64,000 nucleotides of DNA from Capitulum mitella (GCA_030062745.1 CP099848.1:14545568-14609567); one strand, 5' to 3'; counted from the first letter of the stretch, positions 45,671 through 59,249 are shown. Translations and numbers: made by a program. The notes: generated from the letters alone by a model not told the origin.

Positions 45671-46003
45671 GTCGTGGCGTGGTGGATAAGGAACCGGACA
45701 ACAGAGTTCGATGAGTGGTAGGTTTTAGGTTCGAGTCCCAGAACGGGCACCTGTATTTAGCCCGAGACCGAAAGGGTCAGCCGGTCACGGGGCGGCCGTG
45801 TCGTGGAGTTGCACGGCACTTAAAGGTCCTCCAGCGCATCTGATTGGACGCCTGGAGCAAAATGAGTCCACATCTGTGAACACATTTGTGGCGTGGTCAT
45901 GCTCAGTAACATGCTTAGCTTAGCACTGGATCTGATCCAAACGCCGCTCACGTCAACATGTTCGGATTTAATTTAAGAAGGAAATCAATAAAAAAGGAAG
46001 AAA
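45671..46003 (+). mobile_element. tRNA-derived SINE
   Basis: A tRNA-like head at 45671-45751 has an A-box-like TGGCGTGGTGG (45675-45685) and a perfect B box GGTTCGAGTCC (45728-45738). It is followed by an unrelated body of about 220 bases and an A-rich tail (AATCAATAAAAAAGGAAGAAA region). The head does not fold into a full cloverleaf with normal stems, so it is a SINE promoter rather than a functional tRNA gene. Confidence 0.75.
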
Positions 46004-47374
46004 TGCTGTGTACTTAGGCTCATAGGTCGAGGAGAGGCGTTTCCTGTGGTAGCAGTGGAGGGGGGGGGGGCTTTAAGGGCAGAATACAACGGCAGTAAAT
46101 GAAATTAGGTCATGATTTGCCAAGTTTTTGTAGGTGCTGTACCTACCTTTATGTGCAGAACAGTCTCGTACACTTCAGATTCGAATACAAAAAGGGCATT
46201 TGAGCATTTACAGTGCACGGAAAGTGCGTGTATTGACATCGTGATGTGACTTTCTCGGACATTTATAATAAGTGGGTATTTGCAAAGAACAAAATGGCTC
46301 CTGAAATTGCATGCCATATAGAACAGATCAGATGTAGAGCATTTTCATTGACGCCCGAATTTTCGAAACATTCCACATTTTAGATAGAACTGTAAGGGCT
46401 GTCCATAAAATGATTGCAGATCTTTTGAAACGTATGTGAAAGTCACATGTTATGCACATGTTATGCACACACGTAAGATGTATTAGGCCTCTTGCAGACG
46501 CCGTCCCTGGGATGTACCGATTTGGAGGGTTTGAGTTGGGAGGTGTTGCACCGCACTGGGTCGTTTCAACTCAATCAGTTTAGGTATGATGGTGTTATTA
46601 ATGTGGAAGTTACGGGCGATAAGACCATTTGGGCTGGGATTTTTTAATTAAAATGTACGAGAAAGGAATCATAGTTTACCTGTCAATCATTACAGTCAGA
46701 ATTGTGGAATAACACTTTGGCACCAAATTTTCAACCATTCGTGATATTCTTTCTCTAAAAGGTGTAATTAAGCGTAACCAAACCACTTCCTTTTGGTGTA
46801 ACGCACCAGATAGATACATTGATATGACATTTGATTAGCTTAATATTCAATTTACCTCAGTCTGCAAGTGATATTAGATATTTGTTCAGCATTCTTGGGG
46901 TATCTGTGTTACTTGGAAAATATTTTCTGTTTTCAAACCATCTGGGTCATATAGAACGTTTGGATCTTGCCTTGAGTCATCCATTTCTGACAGTCCGTGT
47001 GGTGGCCCATCAGTTAGCAAGCAGATAGCCCCCTTGCTTAGTTTTGACAGGCTCGCTTCAGCCAGGATTCCTGAAAAAGGCGGACAGCGGGCCCGGTCTC
47101 CCCAGTTGAAAAGGCAAATTTGTTTGTGTTATAACTAACAAGAAGATTAGTCGTTTTCGGGATCAGTTTAGTTCATTCGGAAGCCGTCATAACATGATTG
47201 CTTTGCCCGCTTTTCGTGTACCACATTCGAGGTAGTGGCACACCTGTTGCAGATTATCTGATCCATGTTTTCCCCTCGTTCGATGAACATATAGTGCCAT
47301 CGGTGGATGTGTTGGATAAAAAAAAAATGCTGGCTGACTGAATGTATGGAGCGCGATCTGCCATCCGCTGGCGG

Positions 47375-47745
47375 TGTTGGCCGGTGTTGTGTCCGTCCGG
47401 TGTTGGCCGTCCGGTGTTGTCTGGCAAGTGTTGACTAGCCGATGTTGGCCGTCCGGTATTGTCCGTCCGATGTTGTCCGGCATTGTCCGTCCGGTGTTGG
47501 CCGGCCGGTGTTGGCTAGCAGGTGTTGACTGGCCGATGTTGGCTGGCCGGTGTGTGCGCGGTCTGCCTGCCGGTGTTGGGCGTTCTGCATGAGCCGTCCG
47601 GTGTTGGCTGGCCGGTGTTGGCCGTTCTGTATGAGCCGTCTGGTGTTGGCTGGCCGGTGTTGGCCGTTCTGTATGAGCCGTCTGGTGTTGGCTGGCCGGT
47701 GTTGGCCGTTCTGTATGAGCCGTCCGGTGTTGGCCGGCCGGCCTG
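47375..47745. repeat. GGTGTTGGCC repeats with a 42-bp higher-order unit
   Basis: The first half is irregular repeats of (G/C)CGGTGTTGGCC and CCGTCCG. From about 47580 four copies of a 42-bp unit follow, with GTTCTGTATGAGCCGTC and GGCTGGCCGGTGTTGGCC. The unit is 14 codons long, giving open frames with no known protein. Confidence 0.88.
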
Positions 47746-48050
47746 CGCGGGTCCGCCTGCCGTCCTTCGGCGGAAATTGCGCGGCCGTGATCAGCCGCCT
47801 CCGGGGCGGCCGGCGGCCCGTAACGTCATTATTCCCGGCCGGCGGAGCACCCGGCCCCGGCCCCCGCCCCCGCCCCCGCCCCCCCCCGCCCTGCGCTCCG
47901 TCTGCAGACAGCGAATCTCGTTTGGAGAGGCCGGCGACGGGAGGACGCAGGACCTGGAGTGGGAGGAGGAGCGGGACGCAGGATTAGCATCCTTCTTTTG
48001 GATGCCTCAGCTCTCCGCCCCGGCCTGTTAAGTGTGAATGACATGGCTGA
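47746..48050. other. GC-rich stretch with CCCGCC run
   Basis: It contains a CCCGCC hexamer run and poly-C near 47855-47886. No gene recognised. Confidence 0.5.
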
Positions 48051-50254
48051 ACCGTTGGTGTGCTACATTTAATGTGGTTCTCCTCGCAGTGTGTCGTGCA
48101 GAAAACGGGACCTACACGTTCCTGGGAGTTGCTTCAAAACACGCTACGGAACACAAAAGGTTATACACATGTGGAAGATGATGACGTAGGACGGTTTAAA
48201 GAAAATGCTCCGAATTTTTGGGCTGAATGCTATCGTATTTACCAAACTGTATTTTGCCACTGTGGGACTTAACTACAATTGATACCCAAGGAAAATTTTC
48301 GATGAGTTTTGGGGACATCTTCTCATGTACTCTTGATCTTTCCGATGAGACAAGTTCTGTTCATTATGTTTTGTTTTGGCGTTTGGGGCGTGTACTGAAC
48401 CTCACATACCACAAATTTCCCCGAATTTTATATCACAAACGCCGAAGCTCATGCCTTTTTACGTCAACAGATAAGCAGCCTTGACCGTTTACATTTGGTT
48501 TCCAAGGATAAGTGTTATCAGGGTAACCGAAGAGCCAGCTAGCGTCCTCTCCGGCATCGTTTAAGTCGTGGTGGTTGTTTGACATCGACAGTGGAGCTAA
48601 TATTGGTTTTGTCGAAGATTTTATATTTATTTCATGTTGCAGCAGAAAAGTAACCCTCATTTCAGACTATACCCCAAATTAGAGGGGAAACCGGTGTAAC
48701 GTTTTTACTTTCCGTCCTGGATTTCGCCACTGTCGTCGAAATCTCGTCGGACAGAATGACCAACCATCAAAAGTTGGACCTTTCAATGTGCGATTCAGCG
48801 ACGCAGTCAAGAAGAGAAAACATGGTCCCATGTTTTGAAGCCCGGTAAAATCACTTAAAAAATTTCAAGTGGCCTGGAAAGCTTTGTGAAACGGATCTTT
48901 ACCCTGTTCACTGCAGTCCCGAAAGTGCTCAAAACATGCCATGATTACGTTATAGGTTCGCGGTGCAGTATCGTTACTGGTGGCCCCTGCTTAAGAATTT
49001 GTTGCCGTTTTGTGAACAAAGCCAAAGAGTTGGGGAAAAAATGCCGGTTAGTACAGCGGTGCGATTTTTTTGTGATTTTACACAGGTTTCCGAATTTTTG
49101 CCTCTAAGTCATATAAAACCGCAGTCTTATTCTTTGTTAAATCATGGTGTGTCATGAGTTAAGTTTAGAAATTATGACAATGGTAGCATGCTATCACAAA
49201 TGACAAGTATAATGTGACTAGCATACTATTGACTCTACTCTCTATAAACCTGTCTATGAAGATAGGGCACATGGGCACTGATCTTAAACTAATGTCGTAG
49301 ATACGTTGGTTTCGACTGGTGATGCAAACGTCAAGTCATATCAGAGTGCATTTGATGATAGTGCACTGTTGAAGAGTGATGGAATAAAGTCGATGGACAG
49401 TACGCGCCATATATTGGACTCATATTGGATTGACCCGATGTGATTATCATGAACAGAGGTTTACATACTAGCCCCTTTCATGTAAAATACCTTGATTCCA
49501 GGAAAGAGTTGAAATTTGGCAATCTGTGGCTCGACATGATTTGACATTGATAAATTTATTGAATATCCACGCATGGGGGTGGTTTTACCTTGATTCACTC
49601 CACATAGAAGCGACATGCATCATCTCGTGCAATAGTTTTGTTGAAATGCAAACGCGTATGGAAATGTTTTGTTTTCTTTTATTTTTCTTGAATGCATTGC
49701 ATAGCGATAGAGGTAGCATTATTCAGCTGATTTGTTAAATAGCAAAATGAAATTTGCCGCAGACCTATTTTTGTGATATTGACATACATTGCGGAAGGTT
49801 ATGCCCGATGCGCTCTTTTTTATTCCGACATTTCTGTTGAAGTAAAATGGAAGTAAAGCTTCCATTGTGATTTGCTGATCCTCATTTATTCCACATGTTT
49901 GAAAGTCACGACGTGAATTTGCTAGACGTCAAAATGCTTGTCAGGTGGTTGCAAGGGTGATCGTTCCTCTGAACATGACTATTTTTCGACTGGTGTCACT
50001 TTCATTTTCGTGGCTACGTTCGTTACCTAGACATCTCCCTTACGTCGAAAGATCTCCGTCCCGGTGGAGCGGGGGTTAATGCGTTTGTATGGAGTGCGTT
50101 TGTTGGCCTCGTGCGACCGATCGACTCCATAATGACCTCGTTTTGGAAGGGCTTAAGCCCGTGTCATCATCGCGGAGCCACGCGCCGCAATTGGGCCCGG
50201 TAACGATTGTGTGGCGTTGGGCTTTGGAGCTTCCCCGGCCGAAAACACTGAATA

Positions 50255-50800
50255 ATACATGGGGCTGGCGTGAGGCGGTCGGTCGGGTCGGGCCGGGCCG
50301 GCTCCGGTCGGCGCCGCGTGCCGTCCGTCCTTCCCCGGCCGCCGGGCCGACCCTGCCGGCATCGATTGGCCGGCGCTTGTAGGCGGCGCCGCGGCCGGCC
50401 GCGGCGACTCCTGTTCGAGGAGCGGTGGCGATTACCTCAGGGGACCTGTGGCGGCCGCCGGGTGAGATGGTCGGGATGTGTATCGCGGACCAGGCGGCCG
50501 CCGGCTCGGACGCAGGCGGCGCCGCGCGTTTGCGGCGCCCTCAGCTGGCGGCCGCCGGTCGGGACGTGCCGCGGTGCGGTGCGGTGCGGTGCCTGCGGAC
50601 CGGCGCCGTTTGGCGGGCGGCCGCGGCCGTCCCTCCGTCGGCCGGGCCGTCCGCGGAGGTCGCGCCGGCCGGACCACGCGCCGCTGACGCTGCCGCGCGG
50701 CCGCCGGCTTCGACGGCTCTATCGGGCCGCGTCGGCGGCGCCATCGATCGGCGCGGAGGCGGCGGACGCGGCCCGCCGCTGAAAAGACAATGGCTGAGCC
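50255..50800. other. GC-rich island
   Basis: CpG-dense, including GTGCGGTGCGGTGCGG near 50575. Overlapping frames on both strands, no conserved domain. Confidence 0.5.
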
Positions 50801-51359
50801 GTGAGGCGTTGGCGGTGCCGTGCTTCTGTCAGCGCGGCCTGCCGGAGCATGGTCGGAAACGACCGTCGTGGGAACGGAAAGCCGGTCGGGAAACGCTTCG
50901 TGAAATATAGCTGGACAACGTTTTGCGTTGTCCTGCCGGAAGTCAGCTGTTTTTAAACGATGCGATAGAAAAACGAAATGCCAACACCTGAACACAAGAC
51001 AGATCTGAATTGTTAGCACAGGTTAGCCATCCACTTCGAAGGTGCAGGACGTCTTTTCAGCGCGGGAGCTGAAGCTTTTAGGCGCGGACGTCCGGCTGTG
51101 TGCAAATTCTTGCAACCTGCAGTCTTCCTGGATCCTGCCGGGATTCTCTGGTGTCCCATTAAGTAAGTGGAACTCGTGCCGGGGAAGCTTAACGCCACTT
51201 TCTCCCCCGCCGAGGTTTGTCCTCCAGTGCCAGGTCGGCGGGAAATGAGTCGCTGGGGAGCAGGCGGCGAGCTTCCTGCCGTGTGCTCCGCCTGACCGCG
51301 CCCATTTAAGCATGGTCCGACAACTTCCACGTGCCTTCATCCTGGCCCCATTGAGCCAT

Positions 51360-51840
51360 CTGTCTCGTGCCGCGCGTCCCTGCCGCCCCCCCCCCCCCGT
51401 TTCGGCGCCGGGGGCGATGGACCGGTACTCGAAGCTGTCGCTGCGCTGCGGCACCGCTCGTAATTGGAGTCGGCTGTAATTGGGAGTGGCCCGAGCGGCG
51501 GCCGCTGCGCCGCGCCGCCGGCTGCCAGCTCGGCTCGCGCCGTTGGCTGGAGCCGCCGGCCGCTGTGGTTTGTCCGTCGGTCGCCGCCGCCCGCGGACGG
51601 TGGTGGAGGGGAGGGGGGGGGGGCAGGCGAGGCGCGCCGGCGGCCACTTTGGCGGTTGCCCGCCGCGCCCAGGTGTTTGTGTTGGCCGCCATTGGGCCCG
51701 GCATCGACCGGCAACACGCCGCTCTGCGCCGCACTGGCCCGTCCTGCGGACTCCTGCCACCAGAGCCGGGCTGATTCGGACCAGTCTGACCGGCCGGGCA
51801 GTCTGGTCAGACTGGCCCATCCTGATTCCAGCGGCCCGTG
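51360..51840. other. GC-rich island with poly-C and poly-G runs
   Basis: It has a poly-C run near 51387 and a poly-G run near 51612. CpG-dense. No conserved coding block. Confidence 0.5.
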
Positions 51841-51851
51841 GAGGCCTTGCT

Positions 51852-51891
51852 CTCCGAACTTATTCAGCCTTTGGGCTGAATAAGTTCGGAG
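51852..51891. repeat. Perfect hairpin, 18-bp stem, 4-nt loop
   Basis: CTCCGAACTTATTCAGCC, loop TTTG, then GGCTGAATAAGTTCGGAG, which is the exact reverse complement. Confidence 0.95.
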
Positions 51892-51899
51892 CGTCTGCT

Positions 51900-54530
51900 G
51901 GTGCCTGGGACCTGCTGCTCCCCCTCCACCCCCACCGCCCACATAGGGTCATTTCGTCAGGTTGATTAGCTCGGTTGGTCATGGTGCCGTAGGCGACCTT
52001 TTCCTCATGCTGGCTGGTATTGCACCTCTGTTCCCGGCGTTGACATCTGGGCGCCTTTGGCGTGCGTTTCGTTGACCCCTGGCACGGCGCTTGCATTCCT
52101 GCCACGTGCGATGATAAGCCGCAGATTCGACGCGTGATGGCAGCCGTAAATTACCCTTAGTTCCGAGGAACACGGGAGAGCAGGCGCTTCCGGCATCGCA
52201 AATCAGCCTGGAATCAGTGCAGCCAGATATTTGATTCGCCAGATGGCATTTACTGCTTCCTGGTGCGCGCTTTTGCCGTACGTAGTAGAACAGTAGATTA
52301 ATCGGCTGAAAGGACCCCTCCCCCCACTCTAACGCGGGATGGCAATCATTCGCGACTTTGACGCTCCTGGTATGCGCGGTGACGTCCGTTGATTTCGCGT
52401 AATGGATAGTCCAAAGATGACCTGAAAAGATTACGCAGACGTCGGTACGCATTCGGAAGCTTTGATGCGTGGACGATTCGTCTCCACTCTCCGTTTGGAT
52501 GCCATCAGATGGCCTCTTAGCTACGGCCCATCTAGTGCGATGCACGCGGTTCACCAGACAGCTACTCGGCGGATGCAGAGCCATCTCATCCGTTTCCCGG
52601 CCCGGATCGGTCTCTAATTCCCGAACGGATCGGCGCTGTCTTCCCTGGGCCTGCCAGCAGAACGAATGGCGGCGCGGCGGAGACGGAGGGCCGAGCGCCG
52701 CTCCAAATAAATCTGCTCATACCGCCAGCGCGGCGGGTGGACAGAGTGCATGAAGCGCGGCCTCACTCGGCCATGTCAGCTGCCGGCGGCTAGACGGACC
52801 GGGAAGTCAGAGGACGTGTGCAGAAGAGGTCGGCAGTGACAGGGCGGTGGCTCGGACTGTGTGTGGGTCGCAGGGGGAGGGGGACGCGACGGTCTGTTCC
52901 GGTGTGACGATGACGGTGACGACTGGTCGCTGCGCCGGACCGGTCGCCGCCGCGCGGCTCCGCTCTTGGGAGACGGGCCCGCTGCCCGGCTGCTCCCCGC
53001 CGGCCACAGCTGGTTGAAGGGGACCAATAGACGAACTGAACTATTCGGCCCGACCTCAGCCAGCTCCCGGCGGGCGGGTTCGCGGGGCGCGGGTTCGCTT
53101 GTTGAGGTTCACCGCTGCGGGTTCTCGAGGTGCAGCTTTACAGAGCGCGAGTTCACGCAGCACGGGCTCATCCAGCGCGGGTCGACGGGCCGCCGCTCGC
53201 GGTTGCCGGAAGTCGAGCGGCAGACAGGTGTCCTTCACGAGCTCCACGTCTGGAGACTTGTCCCGCCGAGAGTCGGTCTTTGAACCCGGCGGCACGACCT
53301 CGGATTTCACTCGCCCGGTTCCAGAGCGAAAACAGCCGCATTCCGACCGTGCGGGAACGCGTGGCCGGACGGGGAAAGACTGGCGTGGTCTTTATTGGCA
53401 CAGGCGTGGTCAGTTCGAAGAATACCATCGTGCGCTGATCGAACGACGTTGCTGGTGTGTTCCCCGGCTGCCTTCACTGGCTCACGGAAGCCTCGCGCGT
53501 CAGCAGACAGCCGTCACCAGGCCCGGACGTCGTCGTCGACGCCTGTCTTCCGTGACCTTAAGGCCAACAGTGGGCCCCAATCCGCTAATGCCGAGCCGAG
53601 TGCCGCATGGCCACTTTGAATGACGCTCGTTCAGTGAACTCAGGTGCGTCACAAGATGCCGATTCCCCGCTCTCGTCGCAGGGGGGGGGGGCCAAACCGA
53701 TGAACCTCGGCGGCCTGGTTGGTGCTTAAAGTTTTCACTCCTGATGCTGGAATCAAACTGAGTTGGGTGGGTGCTCATGTAAGAAGATGCACTGCATTCA
53801 GCCACAGCAGAAGCCCTCATAGAGATCAAGATACCGAATGTACATCAAAAGACGACTTTTGATCTTCTTAAGGTTTATTTTTGCGCTGACGAGCCGCAGT
53901 ATCGATCGATGACGTGCTTCTGTGCACTTAGCGCCATCGCCCTCCAGGACAGCTACTTTTTACGGTATATAGCATTCCATTGGGCGTAATTAGCCGGGGA
54001 GGCCGGGCGTGCGGTGCCCGCAGGTCAGAGAGTTCGTCTCTGAGGTGTCATGTGACCGCTGACCTGCCGACTCGCCGGCCCCGGTTGGCGCACGGCAAAG
54101 GTCGAGCTGCCGGCCGGGGCGAACATTAGGGCCGTGTTGGATAGCGCATCATGGGTTCAGAGAGGATCCTGCCTGACGGTATTAGTGGCGTATGCAATGT
54201 TGCACTGCATGAAAGACATGGCGAGACTTTGTTTTGGTGTAGAATTAATAACGCCGACCCTCACATGGGCACAAGTGTTTGGGGTATTATGAATAATGAA
54301 GAGTCTAATGCTTCGCTGGCAGCAGATCTTTTCGATTACCCTGAGCAAGTACGGACCGCGGCTCCGTAATACGCTAAACACTGCGTCGAAATTAGCGTAA
54401 ATATTTGATGAACGTTATCAGATAACGAGCGGCTGCTGTTTGTTCCCGCTGCCGGCTGGCCCGGTCCCACGTTTGACGGTGCCGGCCACAGACGCTCGCG
54501 CGGAGCTTTGCCCGCCGCCACGCGCGGACG
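51900..54530. other. Non-coding DNA, GC-rich in parts
   Basis: CpG-rich around 52640-53330, with a poly-G run near 53682. A 72-residue ATG-initiated frame at 54151-54369 shows no family signature. Nothing is called. Confidence 0.5.
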
Positions 54531-54533
54531 GCG

Positions 54534-55275
54534 GTCAGGTCACTGGGTGAGTCCCCGGGCCGGTCAGGTCACTGGGTGAGTCCCCGGGCCGGTCAGGTCA
54601 CTGGGTGAATCCCCGGGCCGGTCAGATCACTGGGTGATTCCCCGGGCCGGTCAGATCACTGGGTGAGTCCCCGGGCCGGTCAGGTCACTGGGTGAGTCCC
54701 CGGGCCGGTCAGATCACTGGGTGAGTCCCCGGGCCGGTCAGATCACTGGGTTAGTCCCCGGGCCGGTCAGGTCACTGGGTGAGTCCCCGGGCCGGTCAGA
54801 TCACTGGGTGAGTCCCCGGTCCGGTCAGATCACTGGGTGAGTCCCCGGGCCGGTCAGATCACTGGGTGAGTCCCCGGGCCGGTCAGGTCTCTGGGAGAGA
54901 CGGTCACCAGGCCAGTCAGGTCACTGCGAGAGACAGTCACCGGACCAGTTAGGTCACTGGGAGAGACAGTCCGTGGGCCGGTCAGGCCACTCTGGGTCGG
55001 TCTCAGGTCACCGGGGGAGACAGTCTCCGGGCCAGTCAGGTCATTGGGAAAGACAGTCACTAGGCCGGTCAGGTCACTGAAAGAGACAGTCCCCGGCCGG
55101 TCAGGTCAGTGGGAGAGACAGTCCCCGGCGGGTCAGGTCATTGGGAGAGTCAGTCTCCGGGCCAGTCAGATCACTGGGTGAGTCCCCGGGCCGGTCAGGT
55201 CACCGGGAGAGACGGTCCCCGGCAGGTCAGGTTGCCGGAGCAGGCATTCCCTGGACCGGTCAGGGCCGTGTCCCG
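54534..55275. repeat. 29-bp minisatellite
   Basis: Twelve or so nearly identical units of GGTCAGGTCACTGGG plus TGAGTCCCCGGGCC to about 54893. About a dozen diverged units in which GAGAGACAGTC replaces TGAGTC follow to 55275. Each unit carries AGGTCA or AGATCA, and most carry GTGAGT. Confidence 0.95.
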
Positions 55276-55739
55276 GCTCGGTGCCGGTTGGACCCGGCCG
55301 GCCGCCGGCCGCCGCTGGGAGCACGTTCGCCAGGGTCGATGGCGTGCCGGGCGCGGCGCGCTGGAGCCGCGTCCCAGGCACAGGGGCGGCGCCGGAAACG
55401 AGACGCCCGGCCCGGACGTTTGGTCGATTCGTATTTCCATGGCGGCGGCGAGACGGCCGGCTCGGAAAGAAGGACGTAAAGTTCTGGAACTGATGGGAAT
55501 CTGGGACTTATAGGTTCTTCGCACGATGGTGGGTCGAGTTGGAAGTTTGTGAACGCTCCTCGGTTGCGACTACTTCGATCGCGTTAAGTCAGCGCATTGA
55601 CATGCAGTGGTACTTGTTATAACAAGCTTTGGTGAAAGGCAGCGAGGAGGCATTCAGCTTCGTCTTATCACTGACATGACTGGCATCGAGCGTGGCAGCG
55701 TGTTTGAATATGTAGCGAGAGCTCGATCCACGCGGTAGC

Positions 55740-57040
55740 GGATCATCGCTGCAGCATGCCGGCCGGCCGTGCGTCAGAGCCGTCCGAGAGGCTTCAGTGC
55801 CGGTCCGATTCGGGGCGGCCCGGCCGCCGGCCGCGGCGTGCCGACAAACGGCCGGGTCGAGGCCGCGGCGCAGTTCGGGCGCCGGCGGACCGAGCCGGCC
55901 GCGGCCGAGTGGGCGGGGGCGGGACGGGGGCTCGCCGCGCCGCCCGCCGTCCACCGTACGATTTATACCCGCCGTCGGGGTTTTGTTTTGTAACGGTTGG
56001 GTTGCAGATGGACGTCCATTGCAGACCATAGCTGGTTGTGGAGGAAGCCAGTTGGCGGAATGACATGGGAGACAAAAATATACTCTTCAGCAGACGATGC
56101 GTTTCATCAGTCACGAAACCTGCTAGAGTTTCAGGTTGCAGTTCTTAGCCGTGTCGTCAGTATTTACCGTGAGACCCGATTACCATGTCTCGAACCAGGG
56201 GCGTAAACGTGACCCGAACAAATCGTTCAATGCTGACCCAGCTCCCATCCTCCGACTGGTCGGCAACCGCTCCGCCTCGCCTTTCGACCACGCTACGCCG
56301 CCGGCCGGCTCTGTTCGGCGGGCCGGTCTAGCCTGCCAGGCCGGGCCGGTCGGCGCCGGTCGGCGGCGTGCGTGACCGCGTGTTACGCAGTCGCCGCCGC
56401 CGGCTAAAATCAATGCGGCCGCCGCCGCAGGGCGCCGCCCCGGCGGCTGCCGGCTCGCGGCCGCCGCCGCCGCCGGAGAGCGTTCGCTGGCGGCGGCGGC
56501 GGCCGAGGACGGGCTGCCGTCAATACCGGCGGCCGCGCCGTGCCATATCGGCGCCAGCGGCGATAGCGGACCGCGCTCACCTGGCTGCCCTGTGCCGCGG
56601 GCGGGACCGGCCGGCAGTCGGGTGGAGCCGACGGACGAGCCGTCCCGGCGACCGACGAGCTGCTGTTGCCGGCCCTGGTCGGACGATCGGCCGCTGGGAG
56701 GGTCACGCCTTCATCCCGCCGTCTGACGCTCCGTCGTCCGCGGCCACTCCTGGATCAGTATCCGCCGTCCGCCGCTGTCGACCGTCGCATTACACGTCAC
56801 TGTCAACCGCCGGCTGCGATGAGGCCGTCTCCACCCGTCGGGCGGTGGTTGGGTCCGGCCTGACCCGTCGGCCGCCGCCGCCGCCGCCGGCCGGCCGGCG
56901 CCTCCGCGGCCGTGTGCGGTCGACGCTCCGTCGGCGGCGACGCGAAGGCGGGTGGCGTCGGCGCCGACGGGGCGGCGCACCGGCGCCCGAGCTGCGGCCG
57001 CCGAGCCGAGGAGCGACCTTGCAGCAACCCAGGGCCGTAC
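55740..57040. other. GC-rich islands (two lobes)
   Basis: Lobes at 55740-55980 and 56260-57010, both dense in CCGCCG and GGCCGG. Long overlapping frames on both strands are composition artefacts. Confidence 0.5.
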
Positions 57041-57834
57041 GTGACATGGCGCTGCCAGTAGGGAAAGGAGATGTCGCGTGCTCGGTAAATGCTCGGTAAA
57101 GAAAAAGAGCCTCGTCGGATCACCACATATCTGAGCAAGCTGTAAATTGACCTGGAGAATCTGAATGGCAGATTCTCTGAATCTCGATGGAAGGAAGGTT
57201 ATCTCCGTGTCGCATGCAGCCTCTCGTTGACTTGGACGGGTCATTGCGTCATCTCGGAAGGGTCGTGACCCTCCGGAGCCAAGTGGTGCCCAGGTGACGC
57301 AACACTCACCCTGGTCAGCTTAGAAACCGACGCAAAACGAGGTCAACCTGCATTCCATCTGGATCCCGACACGTGTCTGCTGACTGGCATGGCGTCCTTC
57401 GGGACCGTACAGGTGACATCAGTTCGCTCAGGTGTTCAGAGGAATTTGGTTTGACCTGGTGCTGATGCTACCAGCATCTGCTAATGTTGTTGCCCAATGC
57501 AGTATGCCATCCAGCTGGATCGGGGATGGGGGAGGGGGACGTGAATTTGGGAGGCTGGGGACCTGTCCTTTCTGTGTGTAGTTAAACTGGACGGGTGGAC
57601 GGAAACTTGGCGCAGGCCGATAGTATAAGGGGTGGGGCTATAGTGGTGCCAGCTGCCAAGTAAAAGCCGTATCGCGCAGACGCTCCAAATGCATGCATTG
57701 AAAAACTTGGCAGGGATGGCGCACCAGCTCTCATTTATGTTCCCATTTTGAGGAACGTTCTGTTGCGTTTGTCGTCCCGGTCCTGTTCAAATGTCTGTTC
57801 TGACAAAAGCACGTAGACGAGCTGGGCTCGGCGT

Positions 57835-58250
57835 TAGTGAGCGGCGCGGGAAATGCGTGCAGTTGGCGCTCGGCACGCCGGCGGCGGCGGCGGCGGCGCG
57901 TTTGCGGAGGCCGCGGCGCGCGGCGCGCGCCGATCCGTGAAACGCGGCGCGGCCGGACGTCTATCGACGCGTCATCGGCCGCTTTCATTCGTCGCACTGC
58001 GGCGGCGTACGCGCGGCTTATCGGATTCCCGCCGAGCGTCGATTAATGAGCGGCCCGGGCGCGTGGCCGGCGGTCCGGGCGGAGGCCCCGGGGCGTGGTC
58101 GCTGCAGCCGCCGGCAGCGGCGACGCGATGGACCCCGGCACGGCAGCTCGCCCTGCTGGTGCCGGTCACGGCCGTGACCGACGGCGGCCGTCTGACGGGA
58201 TCTGTTGCCAGTGGGTTCCCGTGATATTCCCGTCAGACGTTCCCGTGATA
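57835..58250. other. GC-rich island
   Basis: CpG-dense, with a GGCGGCGGC run at about 57880. It is followed by a 10-bp inverted repeat (GTCTGACGGG ... CCCGTCAGAC) at 58189-58237. Confidence 0.5.
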
Positions 58251-59249
58251 GCGTCCGCTGTCCGAGGGTTCTCTCCCGCCGGTGAGATCGGTCTGCAGAA
58301 CGTCGTGTTGTTCTGGTGTGGCCTGTCGTCAGAGGGTGCTGTCCTTGCGGATTGACAGGTGCTGTTGCTGGTAAATGTAAATCATGGGCTCCTGCTCGCA
58401 TGAAGGGAATGTTCGACCTTGGTCAGGTTCATAATTAGGCTTGGATGATCTGGAAAAAGTACTGGTTGCTTTTTCAACACCATTTCCAGGTCAATGTCTT
58501 TAAGCCAATGTGACCCATTGCCGGCCAGTGAGTGCACGCTTTCTGCAAACGCGCACACTGGCTTGTGTCCGTTCGAGATGTCGCGCAACAGCTGTATGAA
58601 GGACACGGTTGAACAGGACACAGGAAAAAATGTGGGAAACTTGATTAAACCTCGTTAACCGTGGAGTTTTCAGACATAACGCACATTACAGATTGTCCTG
58701 AATTGTCAGATTCAGGACAGATTACAGATTGTACTGAATTGTCCGGTGAGACTACGGGCCACAACTTGCAAATCTCACCTCAGAGCACTTGTTAAAGGCG
58801 GAACAGTGTCTTTCATGGGGTCGTCTCCGGACTATGGCGCTCTGTCTGGCAACATTTTTGGGAACGTGTTGGTCGAAATGCGATGGTCGGAACGTTCAGG
58901 CCGTTTGGCATTATCGCCCCAGCGGCGAAATGAGCCGCCTGAAATTGGAGAACGATATTTGGAGGTTTCTGGGACTCGATTTGGATTTCCTCGTGACGTA
59001 TAATTTATGCTGTCCGTCAGATGCCGCAGCAGAGAGACTTAAAAGAAAAGTGGTCTGTGTTGTGAGACGTTGGACGAATCCGAGGCGAAATATATGTTAG
59101 TGGCAAGAAATCACCAAAAATAGCGTACAGAAACACTGAAATCGTTTCGCTTCATTCATTTCCGGTCTATCATGACATTCTTCCCACTTTGATCGCAGAA
59201 CAATCGGCGGGGAACCCGGCGGAACAGACCGACGGCTGCAATGGCTCTG

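Noticed and set aside
54151-54369. 72-residue ATG-initiated frame
   Set aside because: Plausible composition but no homology that I recognise and no supporting signals.
54534-55275. CRISPR-like regular repeats
   Set aside because: Units are contiguous tandem copies without unique spacers, in a eukaryotic genome; a minisatellite. The same applies to the 30-, 35- and 42-bp arrays.
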